A DNA stretch of 60,334 nt, taken from Thermoleophilia bacterium. GTDB taxonomy: Bacteria; Actinomycetota; Thermoleophilia; Miltoncostaeales; Miltoncostaeaceae. The notes beneath the pieces are model-generated. The model searched no databases and was not told the DNA's origin. It was given only the letters and a program-made list of their open reading frames with translations. Where the stretch lies: NCBI GenBank assembly GCA_009694365.1, contig SHVE01000011.1, forward strand, positions 1 to 60,334, in the 5' to 3' direction. A program made the position numbers and the translations under genes. Positions 17,556-27,653 of the stretch are shown piece after piece. How positions within the stretch are numbered: position 1 is the stretch's first letter; the number at the start of each line of letters is the position of its first letter.

Positions 17556-18029
17556 GTGGGAATCGTCCCCACCGACGAGTCCGACCCCACCGAATTCCTC
17601 GGTCCCGACCTAGTCGGCGCCGCGCGGGGGATCGGAATGGCGGTCGCGATGCGCCTGATGGATCTGGCCCCGGCGCTCAGACCCGCCGGTACCGACGGGT
17701 CTGAACCGCAGTTGGTGATCGAGTCGATTGTGCTCGACCCCCATGATCCCACGGACCCGGTCACACTCATCGCCTGCATCCAAGCCCACGACGCCTACGT
17801 AAGGTCTCGCGGCCGCCCGGCGGGCGCAAGCCCCGGGGCTCTGGCCCTTGCTCGGGTGCTTGTGTGGTCCGTGCGTGCCGAGGCCCTCGGACCGGCACCA
17901 CGTATCGCGTGGATCGGCCCGCCATCCCGTCGCCCTGCCGATCTCGCGGGCCACGACGTCACCGCCGAGGTTCGCTTGTCCGGATCCGATGGCCCGGTCC
18001 GGGCCGCCGCAGTACTCGTCGTCGGCTAG
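17556..18029 (+). CDS. hypothetical protein
   Basis: 157 residues from GTG 17556. No transmembrane segment or signal peptide is evident. The stretch from ARGIGMAVAMRLMDLAPAL to QLVIESIVLDP looks like an alpha/beta domain. Not recognised. It begins 21 bases after the small membrane protein and overlaps the convergent dnaG 3' end by 4 bases. Confidence 0.5.
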   Translation: MGIVPTDESDPTEFLGPDLVGAARGIGMAVAMRLMDLAPALRPAGTDGSEPQLVIESIVLDPHDPTDPVTLIACIQAHDAYVRSRGRPAGASPGALALARVLVWSVRAEALGPAPRIAWIGPPSRRPADLAGHDVTAEVRLSGSDGPVRAAAVLVVG

Positions 18030-19759
18030 TCGCCCGCCCGCAGCGCGGTCTCGACGCGCTTCACCATTGATTGCAGCCGGAGGTACTCGGCGTCGTCCCC
18101 GGCCGCACGTACGACGGCCATGCGGCGCTCCAGGGCGCGCTTCTCAACGCGGAGGTACGCGTCGCGCAGTTCGGCCTCGCTGCCGCCGTCCGCTGCCTCG
18201 GCCCGGAGTCCGCCCTCGAGGGCCGCAAGGTGCGAGGGCCACCCAGAGTTCCCCTCGACGATGAGCGCACGGGCCTCCCGATGCTCCGGGGAACCCAGAT
18301 GGTCGGCCTGCATACGCGCAAGCATCACGGGTCCCACATCCGGGACCGCCAGAGCGAGGGCCAACAGGCGCCTCTCCCGGATCTCGTCCAGGGACGCGGG
18401 CGCCGGCTCTGGTACCTCATCGGTGGGGGGTGTTCCCCTAGGCGTGGCGCTGGCCCCCCCGCCCTGTACCTGGCGCATGAACCGGTCGAACAGAACCGCG
18501 GACAGCCCGAGGGCCGTCACCCTCCGGATCGCCTCATCCTTGTCGGGTGACTCCGTGACGCCCCGGAGCAGCGACCCGAGATCCGCGAGCGCCCGATCCG
18601 TGTCGACGGGGGCGTCACCGGTTCGCGCGATGCGCCGACTGACAAGCCACGGGAGCAACGGGTCGGCCGAGCCCACCGCGGCCGCGAGCACGGCCCGACC
18701 CGCGGGGTCCGCCGCCAACTCCCCCGGGTCGGTGCCAGTCGGCAGATCGACGACACCGAGGCGGATGGGAACGTCACGCGACGCCTCGACGGTGCGGAGA
18801 GCGGCATCCTCTCCCGCCCGGTCAGCGTCGAAGCACAGGCGCACCTCGGGGGCGACCCGGGCGAGAAGTCTCAACTGCGCGGTCGTGAGGGCCGTGCCCA
18901 TGCAGGCGACCGCATTCTCGATACCCGCCAACCGCAGGCCCAGCACGTCGGTGTAGCCCTCGCTTACCACCGTAAACCCCGTTCGGGCAGCCGCCTGGCG
19001 CGCATGGTCGATGCCGAACAGGAGCTCCCGCTTGTGGAACCGGTCCGACTCGGGGGAGTTGACGTACTTCGCATGTTCGTTCGGATCCAGTGTGCGGGCA
19101 CCAAATCCCTGAATCCGACCGCGCTGATCGCTGATGGGGAAGGTGATCCGCCCCTGGAAAAAGTCGTGAGCCACGGAGCCGTGGATTCGGGCGAGGCCGG
19201 CCCGACTGAGTTGCTCCCGTGAGAACCCCCCCATGATCGCGCGACCGGCGAGCCCGTTGCCACCCGATGGTGCCCATCCCACGCGGAAGGTGCGCAACAG
19301 GTCCTCCGGGAACCCTCGGCCGAGGAGGTAGTCGCGGGCGGGTGCCGCTTCGTCGGACAACCAGAGGGTGGTGGTATAGAAGGAACAGGCGCGGTCAAGT
19401 AACTCCGATATCCGCTCCCGTTCCCGGCGACGCGCGTCGTCATCGGGAGATCCCTTCTCGTAGGTGAGGGCCACCCCGAACCGGTCGGCCAACTGTTCGA
19501 CGGCCTCCATGAACGAACTCGCACCTTCGCGCTCCTGCATCCACGTGAACGAATCTCCCGTGGCGCCACAGCCGTAGCAGTAGTAGTGGCGGTTCTCGGG
19601 CGGGATGAGGCAAAACGACGGAGTGCGCTCGTCGTGAAACGGACACCGGCCCCACCAGCGTCCGCCGCGGCGGGCGATCTGTACCTGCCCCCGGACCAGT
19701 TCCACGAGGTCGGCGGTACGCCGGACCTCGTCGACGCTGTGATCCTCGATGCGCGGCAT
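18026..19759 (-). CDS. dnaG: DNA primase
   Basis: 577 residues. The zinc-binding domain has the CHC2 ligands C39, H42, C61 and C64 (RCPFHDE, YYCYGCG). The TOPRIM catalytic core includes VVSEGYTDV and LCFDADRAGEDAA, with the conserved Glu and the Asp pair. The C-terminal domain that binds the replicative helicase is present but poorly conserved. It makes RNA primers for replication. The ATG overlaps the dgt stop (TGATG), so dgt-dnaG is an operon, as in several actinobacterial relatives. Confidence 0.95.
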   Translation of the reverse strand: MPRIEDHSVDEVRRTADLVELVRGQVQIARRGGRWWGRCPFHDERTPSFCLIPPENRHYYCYGCGATGDSFTWMQEREGASSFMEAVEQLADRFGVALTYEKGSPDDDARRRERERISELLDRACSFYTTTLWLSDEAAPARDYLLGRGFPEDLLRTFRVGWAPSGGNGLAGRAIMGGFSREQLSRAGLARIHGSVAHDFFQGRITFPISDQRGRIQGFGARTLDPNEHAKYVNSPESDRFHKRELLFGIDHARQAAARTGFTVVSEGYTDVLGLRLAGIENAVACMGTALTTAQLRLLARVAPEVRLCFDADRAGEDAALRTVEASRDVPIRLGVVDLPTGTDPGELAADPAGRAVLAAAVGSADPLLPWLVSRRIARTGDAPVDTDRALADLGSLLRGVTESPDKDEAIRRVTALGLSAVLFDRFMRQVQGGGASATPRGTPPTDEVPEPAPASLDEIRERRLLALALAVPDVGPVMLARMQADHLGSPEHREARALIVEGNSGWPSHLAALEGGLRAEAADGGSEAELRDAYLRVEKRALERRMAVVRAAGDDAEYLRLQSMVKRVETALRAGD

Positions 19760-20727
19760 CAGAGGGGCCCTTCATGCGGGATAAACAGGTCGCCGTACAC
19801 CCGCAGGGCGTACCGATCGGTCATCCCGGAGACGAAGTCGGTGACCCGGGTGACGAGGTCCACCTCGTGGGACAGCGGGAGCAGACCGGGATCGTCGAGG
19901 TACGCGCGCACCAGACCCTGCACCACGTACCGGGCACGACGGGCCTCGTCAGCCGCCGGGGAGGCCAGATACACGAAATCGAACATGTAGGTGCGGAGCG
20001 AGCGGAACGCCTCCCCCACCTCCGCACTTTGTACGATGACATCGCCCGCCCCGGAGGTCTCCACGATATCGGTGACCAACCGGGTGATGCGGGCGGAGGT
20101 GGTCGGCCCAAGAACCGCGATCTCCTCACGCGGGAGGTCGGCGGGGCGAATGATCCCCGCCCGCGTGGCGTCGTCGATGTCGTGGTTGACGTACGCGATG
20201 CGGTCAACCAAGCGAACGATCTGCCCCTCCAGCGTTGCGGGCACGCCGTCGCCGGTGTGGTTGCGGATTCCATCGCGGACCTCACGGGTGAGGTTGAGCC
20301 CCTGCCCGTCGCGCTCGATCACCTCCACGACGCGCACGCTCTGCTCGTTGTGGAGGAAGCGCCGGCCCACCGACTCCCGGAGGAAGTCGTCGAGGGCGTG
20401 CTCCCCGGCATGCCCGAATGGGGCGTGCCCGAGATCGTGCCCCATCGTGATCGCCTCGACGAGATCCTCGTTGAGCCCCATGGCGCGGGCGACGGTGCGC
20501 CCGATGGCCGAGACTTCGAGCGTGTGGGTGAGCCGCGTCCGGTAGTGATCCCCCTCAGGGGAAATAAACACTTGGGTCTTGTGCTTCAGGCGTCGAAACG
20601 CCTTGGTGTGGATGATGCGGTCGCGATCGCGCTGGAATGCGGTGCGAAGTGGGCAGGGCGACTCGGGGATGTCCCTCGTCGCTTCCGCGGCGCGCGCGGC
20701 GCGTGGATCGAGGGACGGCTCCTTCAC
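19759..20727 (-). CDS. dgt: deoxyguanosinetriphosphate triphosphohydrolase-like protein (HD domain)
   Basis: 322 residues from GTG 20725-20727, which overlaps the preceding gene's TGA as GTGA. The HD phosphohydrolase signature is complete: RLTHTLEV with H68, GHDLGHAPFGHAGE with H97-D98, and a later VDRIAYVNHDIDD Asp. It hydrolyses dNTPs (commonly dGTP) to the nucleoside and triphosphate. Location upstream of dnaG is conserved in many bacteria. Confidence 0.92.
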   Translation of the reverse strand: MKEPSLDPRAARAAEATRDIPESPCPLRTAFQRDRDRIIHTKAFRRLKHKTQVFISPEGDHYRTRLTHTLEVSAIGRTVARAMGLNEDLVEAITMGHDLGHAPFGHAGEHALDDFLRESVGRRFLHNEQSVRVVEVIERDGQGLNLTREVRDGIRNHTGDGVPATLEGQIVRLVDRIAYVNHDIDDATRAGIIRPADLPREEIAVLGPTTSARITRLVTDIVETSGAGDVIVQSAEVGEAFRSLRTYMFDFVYLASPAADEARRARYVVQGLVRAYLDDPGLLPLSHEVDLVTRVTDFVSGMTDRYALRVYGDLFIPHEGPL

Positions 20728-21443
20728 GCGTAGACGGGAGCGACCAGACCCAGCTGGACATGGAAGATCCACGGCCCGGGTGTGGCCTCCGACTCCTCCT
20801 TGGGGTCCCCCAGAGCGGCGACAGTGATCGTGATCTCTTCGGTGTCCGTGGGGATCGCCGGACCGATGGCGTACGCCCCCTCCACCCGATTGGCATCGTG
20901 ATGGTCGTTGAGCAGCGCGGAGGTGTAGGTGCGTCCGTGGGAGTCGATGATTTCGATCCCGACCAGTTGGAGGTTCTTGCGCTTTCGGATCTCCGGTGAC
21001 TGGGCGAGGAATCGCAGCCGCGCGCCATCTCGGTAGCGCTCGAGGGTGGTCAGCACAATGGTCACATCCCCCACGACGCGGGTCTGGTCGATTGCGGTCA
21101 CTCCGCGCAGAGTGGCGGGGCTGAAGATGAGGGCACCGGGAAACGGGTCCACAACCGGTGTCCACCCATCGTGCTCGCCGGGCGTGGCCATGGGGATGTC
21201 CTGGGCCATTAGATGAATGCGCTCGGCACTCCGGTGCTTCCAGATGTGAGGACACTCCCGGAACGAGGAGATGAGGGCTCGATGAGAGAACGCCTTGCCG
21301 TCATCCGGGATGTAGATGCCGTAGCGGCCTTGATCGGCCCGTACGAGTTCGATGAAGGCCCCCGGTACGTGGGGGTCGGTGTCCGTGAGGCCGGAGTCGT
21401 CGGCGTAGTGCAGACGATCCACCTGCCACCCATCCACAATCAT
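20724..21443 (-). CDS. hypothetical protein, first gene of the dgt-dnaG operon
   Basis: 239 residues. No signal peptide or membrane helix. It begins MIVDGWQVDRLHYADDSG, contains ERIHLMAQD and the beta-rich segment GDVTIVLTTLERYRDGARLRF, and ends in an antiparallel-looking WIFHVQLGLV. I do not recognise it. Strong 4-base overlap (GTGA) with dgt suggests coregulation. Confidence 0.6.
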   Translation of the reverse strand: MIVDGWQVDRLHYADDSGLTDTDPHVPGAFIELVRADQGRYGIYIPDDGKAFSHRALISSFRECPHIWKHRSAERIHLMAQDIPMATPGEHDGWTPVVDPFPGALIFSPATLRGVTAIDQTRVVGDVTIVLTTLERYRDGARLRFLAQSPEIRKRKNLQLVGIEIIDSHGRTYTSALLNDHHDANRVEGAYAIGPAIPTDTEEITITVAALGDPKEESEATPGPWIFHVQLGLVAPVYA

Positions 21444-21560
21444 GTCGATGAGTTCACCCAGACTGCTTGGGCGGTAGCGCTCCTCAGTGGCGATGTGACA
21501 CTCCTCCCGGGCCCGATTCGCGAAGGGCGATCCTACACCCGTGCGGCGTCATGGCCTCCC

Positions 21561-24227
21561 CTACGCCCCGTCGCCATGTGCCCCTCGGATGGCCGCTTGG
21601 CCCGCCGCCAAGCGTGCCACCTGAACCCGAAAGGGCGAGCACGACACGTAGTCCACGCCCACAGCGTGGCAGAACGCGATGGAGGCCGGATCGCCGCCAT
21701 GTTCACCACAAATCCCCAACTTGATGCCGGGACGTACCGATCGAGCGCCCTCGGACGCGATGCGGATGAGACGTCCCACCCCGTCCACGTCGAGGGTCTC
21801 GAAGGGGTTGCTCGACAGCACGTTGTCGTCGAGGTAGCGCGTAAGGAAGCGCCCTTCGGCGTCATCCCGTGAGAAGCCGAGAGTGGTCTGGGTCAGGTCG
21901 TTGGTGCCGAACGAGAAAAAGGCGGCATCCTGTGCCACCTGATCGGCGGTGAGCGCCGCCCGGGGCAACTCGATCATGGTTCCGACGAGGTAGTCCACTC
22001 GTTGGCCACCGGCCTGCTCGAGCACGACCTCCACGGCGTCCACCACGATCCGTCGCGCCCGTCGGAACTCCTCGCGGAACGCCACCAGCGGGATCATGAT
22101 CTCGACGATCGGGGGCTCCCCCGTCTCATCCCGCACGGCAACCGCCGCCGTCATTATCGCCGATGCCTGCATCGAATAGATCTCCGGGTACTGGAGTCCG
22201 AGGCGTACGCCGCGCGTGCCGAGCATGGGGTTGGCCTCATGCAACTGGCTCACCCGCGCGAGCTGGGCCTCGAGGTCGGGGTCCTCGATTCCGGCTCGCC
22301 GTGCGGCCTCGACGCGCAGCGTGAGATCGGTGACACTCGGCAGGAACTCGTGGAGGGGCGGATCGAGGAGGCGGATCGTCACCGGCAGGCCACGCATTTC
22401 CCGGAAGATTCCGGTGAAGTCGTCCACCTGGAATGGGCGGAGACGCGCGAGCAGGCGCGTCCGTTCCGACGCGTCGTCGCTCATGATCATCGCCTGCACG
22501 ATCGGCGCACGGTCCTCACTGAAGAACATGTGCTCGGTGCGGCAGAGCCCGATGCCCTCGGCACCGAAGGCGCGGGCGCGCCGTGCGTCGTCCGGCGTGT
22601 CCGCGTTTGTACGCACGCGAAGCACCCGCACACGATCGGCCCACTCGAGCACGCGGACCAGATACGGGTTGGCGGGATCAGGCGCGATGAGCGCCACCTC
22701 GCCTCCGAACACCTGTCCGGATGATCCGTCGATCGTGATGATGTCCCCTTCGACGAACACCCGGTCGCCGAAGCGGACAGTCCTTGAGTTGTCGAACTCA
22801 AGACCCGGGACCCCGCACACCGCGGGGCGCCCCATGCCCACGGCGACGATGGCGGCGTGGCTCGTTCTGCCACCACGCGCCGTAACGATGCCCTGCGCAG
22901 CGATCATCCCGTGGAGGTCGTCCGGGGTCGTCTCGTCGCGAACGAGGATCACCTTCTCCCCGGCCCCTCCCCGCCGTTCCGCCTCGTCGGCGGACAAGAC
23001 GATTGCGCCGACGGCGGCGCCCGGTGACGCGTTGACGCCACGTGCGATTGCCGGACCGGCCCGGGTGGGGTCGAATTGGGGCAGAAGCATCTGCGGAATC
23101 TGGGACGGGTCGATGAGGCGGTCCAGCGCCTCATCCTCGGTGACGAGCCCCTCGTCCACCATGTCCGCCGCGATGCGGAGCCGCGCCAACGCCCCGCGCT
23201 TGCCGCTGCGGGTCTGCAACATGTACAGGCGCCCGTCCTCAATGGTGAACTCGACGTCCTGCATGTCGCGATAGGTGGTCTCGAGCAGGGCCATGGTGTC
23301 CATGAGCTCGCGGAACGCCTCCGGCAGCACCTGTTCCAGTTCGTCCAGGGGGCGGGGGGTACGGATGCCGGCGACGACGTCCTCGCCTTGGGCATTCATA
23401 AGGAAGTCCCCAAAGGGCCTTCCGCTCTCACCGGTCACGTTGTTTCGCGTGAACGCCACCCCGGTGCCGGACCGCTCCCCCGCGTTCCCGAACACCATGC
23501 GCTGGACCGTAACGGCGGTTCCGAGGTCGTGGGGGATCCCGTTGAGCCTGCGGTAGTCGTAGGCGCGCCGGTTCTCCCAACTCTCAAACACGGCGCGAAT
23601 GGCCCCCTGAAGTTGCCCACGGGGGTCCTGAGGGAAGGCCGACCCCGCGTGCTCCCGGAAAATGGTCTTGAAGGTCGCCACCAGACCACGGAGGTCGTCG
23701 GCGCTGAGGTCCACGTCATTCACCGCGCCGGTGGCCGACTTGAGCTCGCCGATCGCCAGTTCGAAGTGGTGCCGGTCCACCCCGCAGACCACGTCCCCGT
23801 ACATCTGGATGAGCCGCCGGTAGGAGTCGTAGGCGAACCGGGGGTTTCCCGTGATGGCCGCCAGGCCCTCGACGCTCGCGTCGGTCAGACCGAGATTGAG
23901 GATGGTGTCCATCATTCCGGGCATCGAGTCACGCGCCCCACTGCGTACGGACACGAGCAGGGGCCCCGCCGGGTCGCCGAGCACCGTGCCCGCACCGAGT
24001 TCCGTGAGCGCGAAATCGACCTGCTCGTCGAGACCGTCCGGGAGCGTCCGGCCGTCACGGAGGTATGCGATGCACGCCGTCGTGGCAATCGTGAATCCGG
24101 GCGGAACAGGGAGCCCGAGACGGGTCATTTCGGCGACGTTCGCGCCCTTCCCGCCGAGGAGATCCTGCATGTGCCGCGATCCCTCCGAGAAGGGGTACAC
24201 CCACTTCTCCCCGGAGGCGGCGGTCAC
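21561..24227 (-). CDS. ppdK: pyruvate, phosphate dikinase
   Basis: 888 residues, full length for bacterial PPDK. N-terminal ATP-grasp domain (LLGGKGANVAEMTRLGLPVPPGF), the swivelling phosphohistidine domain with catalytic His in GGRTSHAAIVA, and the PEP-binding TIM barrel with EGIGLCRTEHMFF, GTNDLTQTTLG and catalytic Cys in GICGEHGGDP. It interconverts PEP and pyruvate using ATP and phosphate. The GTG overlaps glyS by 4 bases (GTGA). Coupling to a tRNA synthetase is unexpected. Confidence 0.95.
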   Translation of the reverse strand: MTAASGEKWVYPFSEGSRHMQDLLGGKGANVAEMTRLGLPVPPGFTIATTACIAYLRDGRTLPDGLDEQVDFALTELGAGTVLGDPAGPLLVSVRSGARDSMPGMMDTILNLGLTDASVEGLAAITGNPRFAYDSYRRLIQMYGDVVCGVDRHHFELAIGELKSATGAVNDVDLSADDLRGLVATFKTIFREHAGSAFPQDPRGQLQGAIRAVFESWENRRAYDYRRLNGIPHDLGTAVTVQRMVFGNAGERSGTGVAFTRNNVTGESGRPFGDFLMNAQGEDVVAGIRTPRPLDELEQVLPEAFRELMDTMALLETTYRDMQDVEFTIEDGRLYMLQTRSGKRGALARLRIAADMVDEGLVTEDEALDRLIDPSQIPQMLLPQFDPTRAGPAIARGVNASPGAAVGAIVLSADEAERRGGAGEKVILVRDETTPDDLHGMIAAQGIVTARGGRTSHAAIVAVGMGRPAVCGVPGLEFDNSRTVRFGDRVFVEGDIITIDGSSGQVFGGEVALIAPDPANPYLVRVLEWADRVRVLRVRTNADTPDDARRARAFGAEGIGLCRTEHMFFSEDRAPIVQAMIMSDDASERTRLLARLRPFQVDDFTGIFREMRGLPVTIRLLDPPLHEFLPSVTDLTLRVEAARRAGIEDPDLEAQLARVSQLHEANPMLGTRGVRLGLQYPEIYSMQASAIMTAAVAVRDETGEPPIVEIMIPLVAFREEFRRARRIVVDAVEVVLEQAGGQRVDYLVGTMIELPRAALTADQVAQDAAFFSFGTNDLTQTTLGFSRDDAEGRFLTRYLDDNVLSSNPFETLDVDGVGRLIRIASEGARSVRPGIKLGICGEHGGDPASIAFCHAVGVDYVSCSPFRVQVARLAAGQAAIRGAHGDGA

Positions 24228-26314
24228 TCCCCGCCGCCGAGTACCAGAATCGAGAAGTCCGCGACCTGCCCGTATACGTCACCGGTCCGTCGGACGAGTG
24301 CATGACGCCGCTCGCGCGCTGCGGGGTCGTCGGCGTTCACCATCACCACCTCGAAGAACCGGTCAACGGGATCACCAAGGTCGCCGGCCGTACCGATCGC
24401 CGCCATCGCATCCCCGGTGGCCCGCGCCGACACGATCTGCGCTTCGGCGAGTTCCAGAGCGACGGCTAGGGCATCTTCGTCCGGGTCGCCGGCCGACACG
24501 AAGGGACCGGACTCAGACGTTGAACTCTGGACGATGCGCCGACACCGGTTGGCGGCCATTCCGGCGCGGGCGAGGGAGTCGCGGTGAGAATCCAGCGCGC
24601 GGGCCCATGCGGCCACGGTGGCGAGGCCACCGGGATCCACGGCGATGGCGGACCGCACGGCGTCCGCCGCGATTCCCTCCTGCCCGAGGTGATAGACGAG
24701 GCGATCATGGATAAAGCCGACTAGGTCACCACGGGCGTCGTCGTCCGACACCACGAGATCCGCGCCCTGGGCGCGAAGCCGCTGCATCGCGGCCGTGAGC
24801 ACGCGGGCCAGATCGAGATCCCAGCCGCGATCCAAGAACACCCGCACGAGACCGGCCGCCGCACGGCGGAGCCCGTAGGGGTCCTTTGACCCGGAGGGGA
24901 CCTCCCCGATAAGGAACGCCCCCACGAGGTTGTCCACCTTCTCGGCGGTCGCGAGAAGGGCGCCGGCCTCACTGGTCGGGATGGGCGAACCCGGACCCTC
25001 CGGGAGATACTGCTCGGCGATCGCGTCGGCCACGGCGTCTGTGCGCCCGGCGAGGCGCGCGTAGTGCGACGCAGCGAACCCCTGCAGTTCGCTGAACTCC
25101 GCCACGAGGATGGCGCCCTGGTCCACCTTCGCCAGTCGGGCGGCCGACTCGGCGATGGCACAGACGGCGGCATCGGATCCCACCGCGCGCGCAATGTCGC
25201 GAGTGCCCTCCACGAGACGGTCGCGCTTGGCGGCGAGGGTGCCGAGGCGAGCGTGGAACACGATGTCGTCGAGGCGGGAGTCAAGGTCGGCGAGGCCCGC
25301 CGCGACATCCCGGTCGTACGAGAAAGCCGCGTCCTTGAGGCGTGCGTGAAGAACGTCCTCGTTGCCGCGCACAATGGTCTCGGCGTGTGCTGGATCACCG
25401 TTGGACACCGCAAGGAACAGCGGCAGAAGGGCACCGTCGGGTCCGTAGAGCGGCATGTAGCGCTGGTGGCTCTGCATCGCGGTGACCACGACGCGTTCCG
25501 GGAGTCGCAGGTGGTCCTCCGGGATCTGCCCGGTGATGATGCTCGGCCACTCGACGAGGTGGACGACCTCCTCGATCTTGCCGGACGGATCGCGCCAGGA
25601 CGCGTCGACCGCGCGGGCGGCCCGGTCGAGCCCCGTGATGATCAGGTCCCGGCGTTCACCGTGGTCGGCCACCACGCACGATGCACGCAGCGCGTCGCGG
25701 TACCCGGACGCCTCCGCGATATCCACGGGGCCGCCAAGAAATCGGTGACCCCGGCTCGTGCCTGCAGCCGGGATTCCCGCCACCTCGAACGTCACCGTGT
25801 GTGATCCCACCTTCGCGGTGATCCAGCGCACCGGACGGGAGAAGCGCAGGCCGCGTCCATCGCCCCACCGCATGGTCTTGCCAAACCGAAGGCCCTCAAG
25901 CACACGCGTGGCGATCTCGGGGACCAGATCCACAAGGAGGGCACTCTCTGCGACCCGTTCAGCATGGACGAACGCCCGACCGGTCTGGGGATCGTCTCTC
26001 ACCGACAGATCGGCGACGGCAACACCCTGACTCCGAGCGAATCCTGTTGCGGCGGGGGTGGGTGCGCCATCGGGACCAAACGCGGCCGACGCCGCCGGGC
26101 CCCGAACCGACTCTGCGCCGCCGCTCTGGCGGTCCGCGACATCCCCGGCGAAGACCGCGATGCGACGGGGGGCGACCCACACGATCGCACCGTCACCGGT
26201 CAGGTGGAGGGCGGCGAGTGCGGCGTCCAGCAGACCAGGTGCCTGTGCGATGGCCTCACGGCATGCACTGGACGGGAGTTCCTCGCACCCGAGCTCGATG
26301 AGAAGATCAGACAT
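24224..26314 (-). CDS. glyS: glycyl-tRNA synthetase beta subunit
   Basis: 696 residues from ATG 26312-26314; the beginning [21 protein letters not shown] is the family start. The middle holds [20 protein letters not shown] and [10 protein letters not shown], then an HD-like region and a C-terminal anticodon-binding domain. Together with GlyQ it forms the alpha2beta2 enzyme that charges tRNA-Gly. The start overlaps the glyQ stop by 8 bases. Confidence 0.95.
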   Translation of the reverse strand: MSDLLIELGCEELPSSACREAIAQAPGLLDAALAALHLTGDGAIVWVAPRRIAVFAGDVADRQSGGAESVRGPAASAAFGPDGAPTPAATGFARSQGVAVADLSVRDDPQTGRAFVHAERVAESALLVDLVPEIATRVLEGLRFGKTMRWGDGRGLRFSRPVRWITAKVGSHTVTFEVAGIPAAGTSRGHRFLGGPVDIAEASGYRDALRASCVVADHGERRDLIITGLDRAARAVDASWRDPSGKIEEVVHLVEWPSIITGQIPEDHLRLPERVVVTAMQSHQRYMPLYGPDGALLPLFLAVSNGDPAHAETIVRGNEDVLHARLKDAAFSYDRDVAAGLADLDSRLDDIVFHARLGTLAAKRDRLVEGTRDIARAVGSDAAVCAIAESAARLAKVDQGAILVAEFSELQGFAASHYARLAGRTDAVADAIAEQYLPEGPGSPIPTSEAGALLATAEKVDNLVGAFLIGEVPSGSKDPYGLRRAAAGLVRVFLDRGWDLDLARVLTAAMQRLRAQGADLVVSDDDARGDLVGFIHDRLVYHLGQEGIAADAVRSAIAVDPGGLATVAAWARALDSHRDSLARAGMAANRCRRIVQSSTSESGPFVSAGDPDEDALAVALELAEAQIVSARATGDAMAAIGTAGDLGDPVDRFFEVVMVNADDPAARERRHALVRRTGDVYGQVADFSILVLGGGE

Positions 26315-27179
26315 TGGTCGTCGTATCCGCGCCATCCCGCGCAAGCCACGCCTCGGCGCACCGGGCGGCGAGTGCCCGCACGCGCCAGATGTACGACCCC
26401 CTCTCCGTCACGCTGATGACCCCACGGGCGTCGAGCAGATTAAAGGAATGGCTGCACTTGAGTACCTGATCGTAGGCGGGCAGCACGAGCCCGGCGTCGA
26501 GGCAGCGCACGCACTCAGCTTCGTGGTCGTCGAAGTGCCGGAACAACGTCGCCGTATCCGCCACCGTGAAGTTGAACGCGCTCCATTGGCGCTCGTTCTC
26601 TTGGTACACGTCGCCGTACGTGACGCCGGGGCTCCACTGCAGGTCGTACACCGATCGCACTCCCTGCAGGTACATGGCGATTCGCTCGAGGCCGTAGGTG
26701 AGTTCGACCGAGATCGGGGCCAGATCCACCCCGCCCGCTTGTTGGAAGTAGGTGAACTGCGTGATCTCCATCCCGTCGAGCCACACCTCCCACCCGAGTC
26801 CCCACGCCCCGAGCGTGGGTCCCTCCCAGTCGTCCTCCACAAATCGAACGTCATGGACCCTGGGGTCCAGACCGAGGGCGGTCAGCGAACCGAGGTACAG
26901 ATCCTGCACGTCGTCGGGAGAGGGCTTGAGGAGGACCTGATACTGGAAGTAGTGCTGCAGCCGGAACGGGTTCTCGCCGTAACGGCCGTCGGTAGGTCGG
27001 ATCGACGGCTCCACGTACGCGACGCGCCACGGGTCGGGTCCGAGACTCCGGAGGAGCGTGGCCGGATTGAAGGTCCCCGCGCCGACCTCCGTGTGGTAGG
27101 GGTGCATAAGAGAGCATCCCCGTGACGCCCAGTAGGCGTGGAGGTCCAAGATGATCTGCTGGAAGCTGGGGCTCGGCAC
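26307..27179 (-). CDS. glyQ: glycyl-tRNA synthetase alpha subunit
   Basis: 290 residues, the usual length for GlyQ, from GTG 27177-27179. It reads [18 protein letters not shown] at the N-terminus, then [52 protein letters not shown]-like and [12 protein letters not shown] segments that define the class II alpha subunit active site. No good Shine-Dalgarno lies before the GTG; the upstream frame adds nothing family-like. Confidence 0.93.
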   Translation of the reverse strand: MPSPSFQQIILDLHAYWASRGCSLMHPYHTEVGAGTFNPATLLRSLGPDPWRVAYVEPSIRPTDGRYGENPFRLQHYFQYQVLLKPSPDDVQDLYLGSLTALGLDPRVHDVRFVEDDWEGPTLGAWGLGWEVWLDGMEITQFTYFQQAGGVDLAPISVELTYGLERIAMYLQGVRSVYDLQWSPGVTYGDVYQENERQWSAFNFTVADTATLFRHFDDHEAECVRCLDAGLVLPAYDQVLKCSHSFNLLDARGVISVTERGSYIWRVRALAARCAEAWLARDGADTTTNV

Positions 27180-27253
27180 CGGCGGGCAGCATAGTCGCCA
27201 TGGCCCGCGCCGACCCGGTGGGAAACGTTGGGAAAGGCGTCTCCGGGCTGGAG

Positions 27254-27600
27254 TGAGGTTCCGCGATCCGGCACCCGTACCACACATCACCGGCGCCGAT
27301 CATTGGCCTCGCTGTACTCGTTCTCGCCGGGTGCCTGGGGTCCGGCGGGTTCCCCGCGGGCGGGGTGCCCCGGGGGCCGCGGTCATCGCCCGGCCAGCAG
27401 ACGCGGCCGCGTCCACGTACACCGCCGTGGCTCACGGGGCCACCACCACCCGGGCGCACTCACCGTGCGGACATCACCACCGGCGGATCCCACGTTGCCC
27501 TGATTCGGAACTGCGGCACCCGTATCCCAGCGGCGGTCTCGCGCGAACCGTCGACGCCGGAAGGGGGATGGGGACGCGCGAGGTGTGACATATCCCCTCC
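27254..27600 (+). pseudogene. decayed lipoprotein-like reading frame upstream of cyclophilin gene
   Basis: A 474-base gap (27180-27653) separates glyQ from the cyclophilin gene. On the + strand one frame, open from a TGA at about 27251, encodes [17 protein letters not shown], a textbook lipoprotein signal with lipobox LAGC (27323-27334), followed by a Pro/Arg-rich stretch and ADITTGGSHVALIRNCGT. There is no ATG, GTG or TTG ahead of the signal, and the frame runs on into the cyclophilin gene out of frame. The pieces look like a frameshifted, dead lipoprotein, perhaps a second peptidyl-prolyl isomerase. Alternatively it is chance. Confidence 0.3.
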
Positions 27601-27621
27601 GGTCGCGCCACCCGACTGGTC

Positions 27622-27627
27622 TATAAT
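27622..27627 (+). promoter_or_regulatory. -10 element TATAAT upstream of cyclophilin gene
   Basis: A perfect consensus TATAAT hexamer in very GC-rich surroundings, 27 bases before the ATG at 27654. No convincing -35 hexamer lies 16-18 bases upstream, so strength cannot be judged. A ribosome site AAGGAAA lies a few bases before the start. Confidence 0.5.
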
Positions 27628-27653
27628 TGGTCGGCCCACAACAAGGAAACGTC

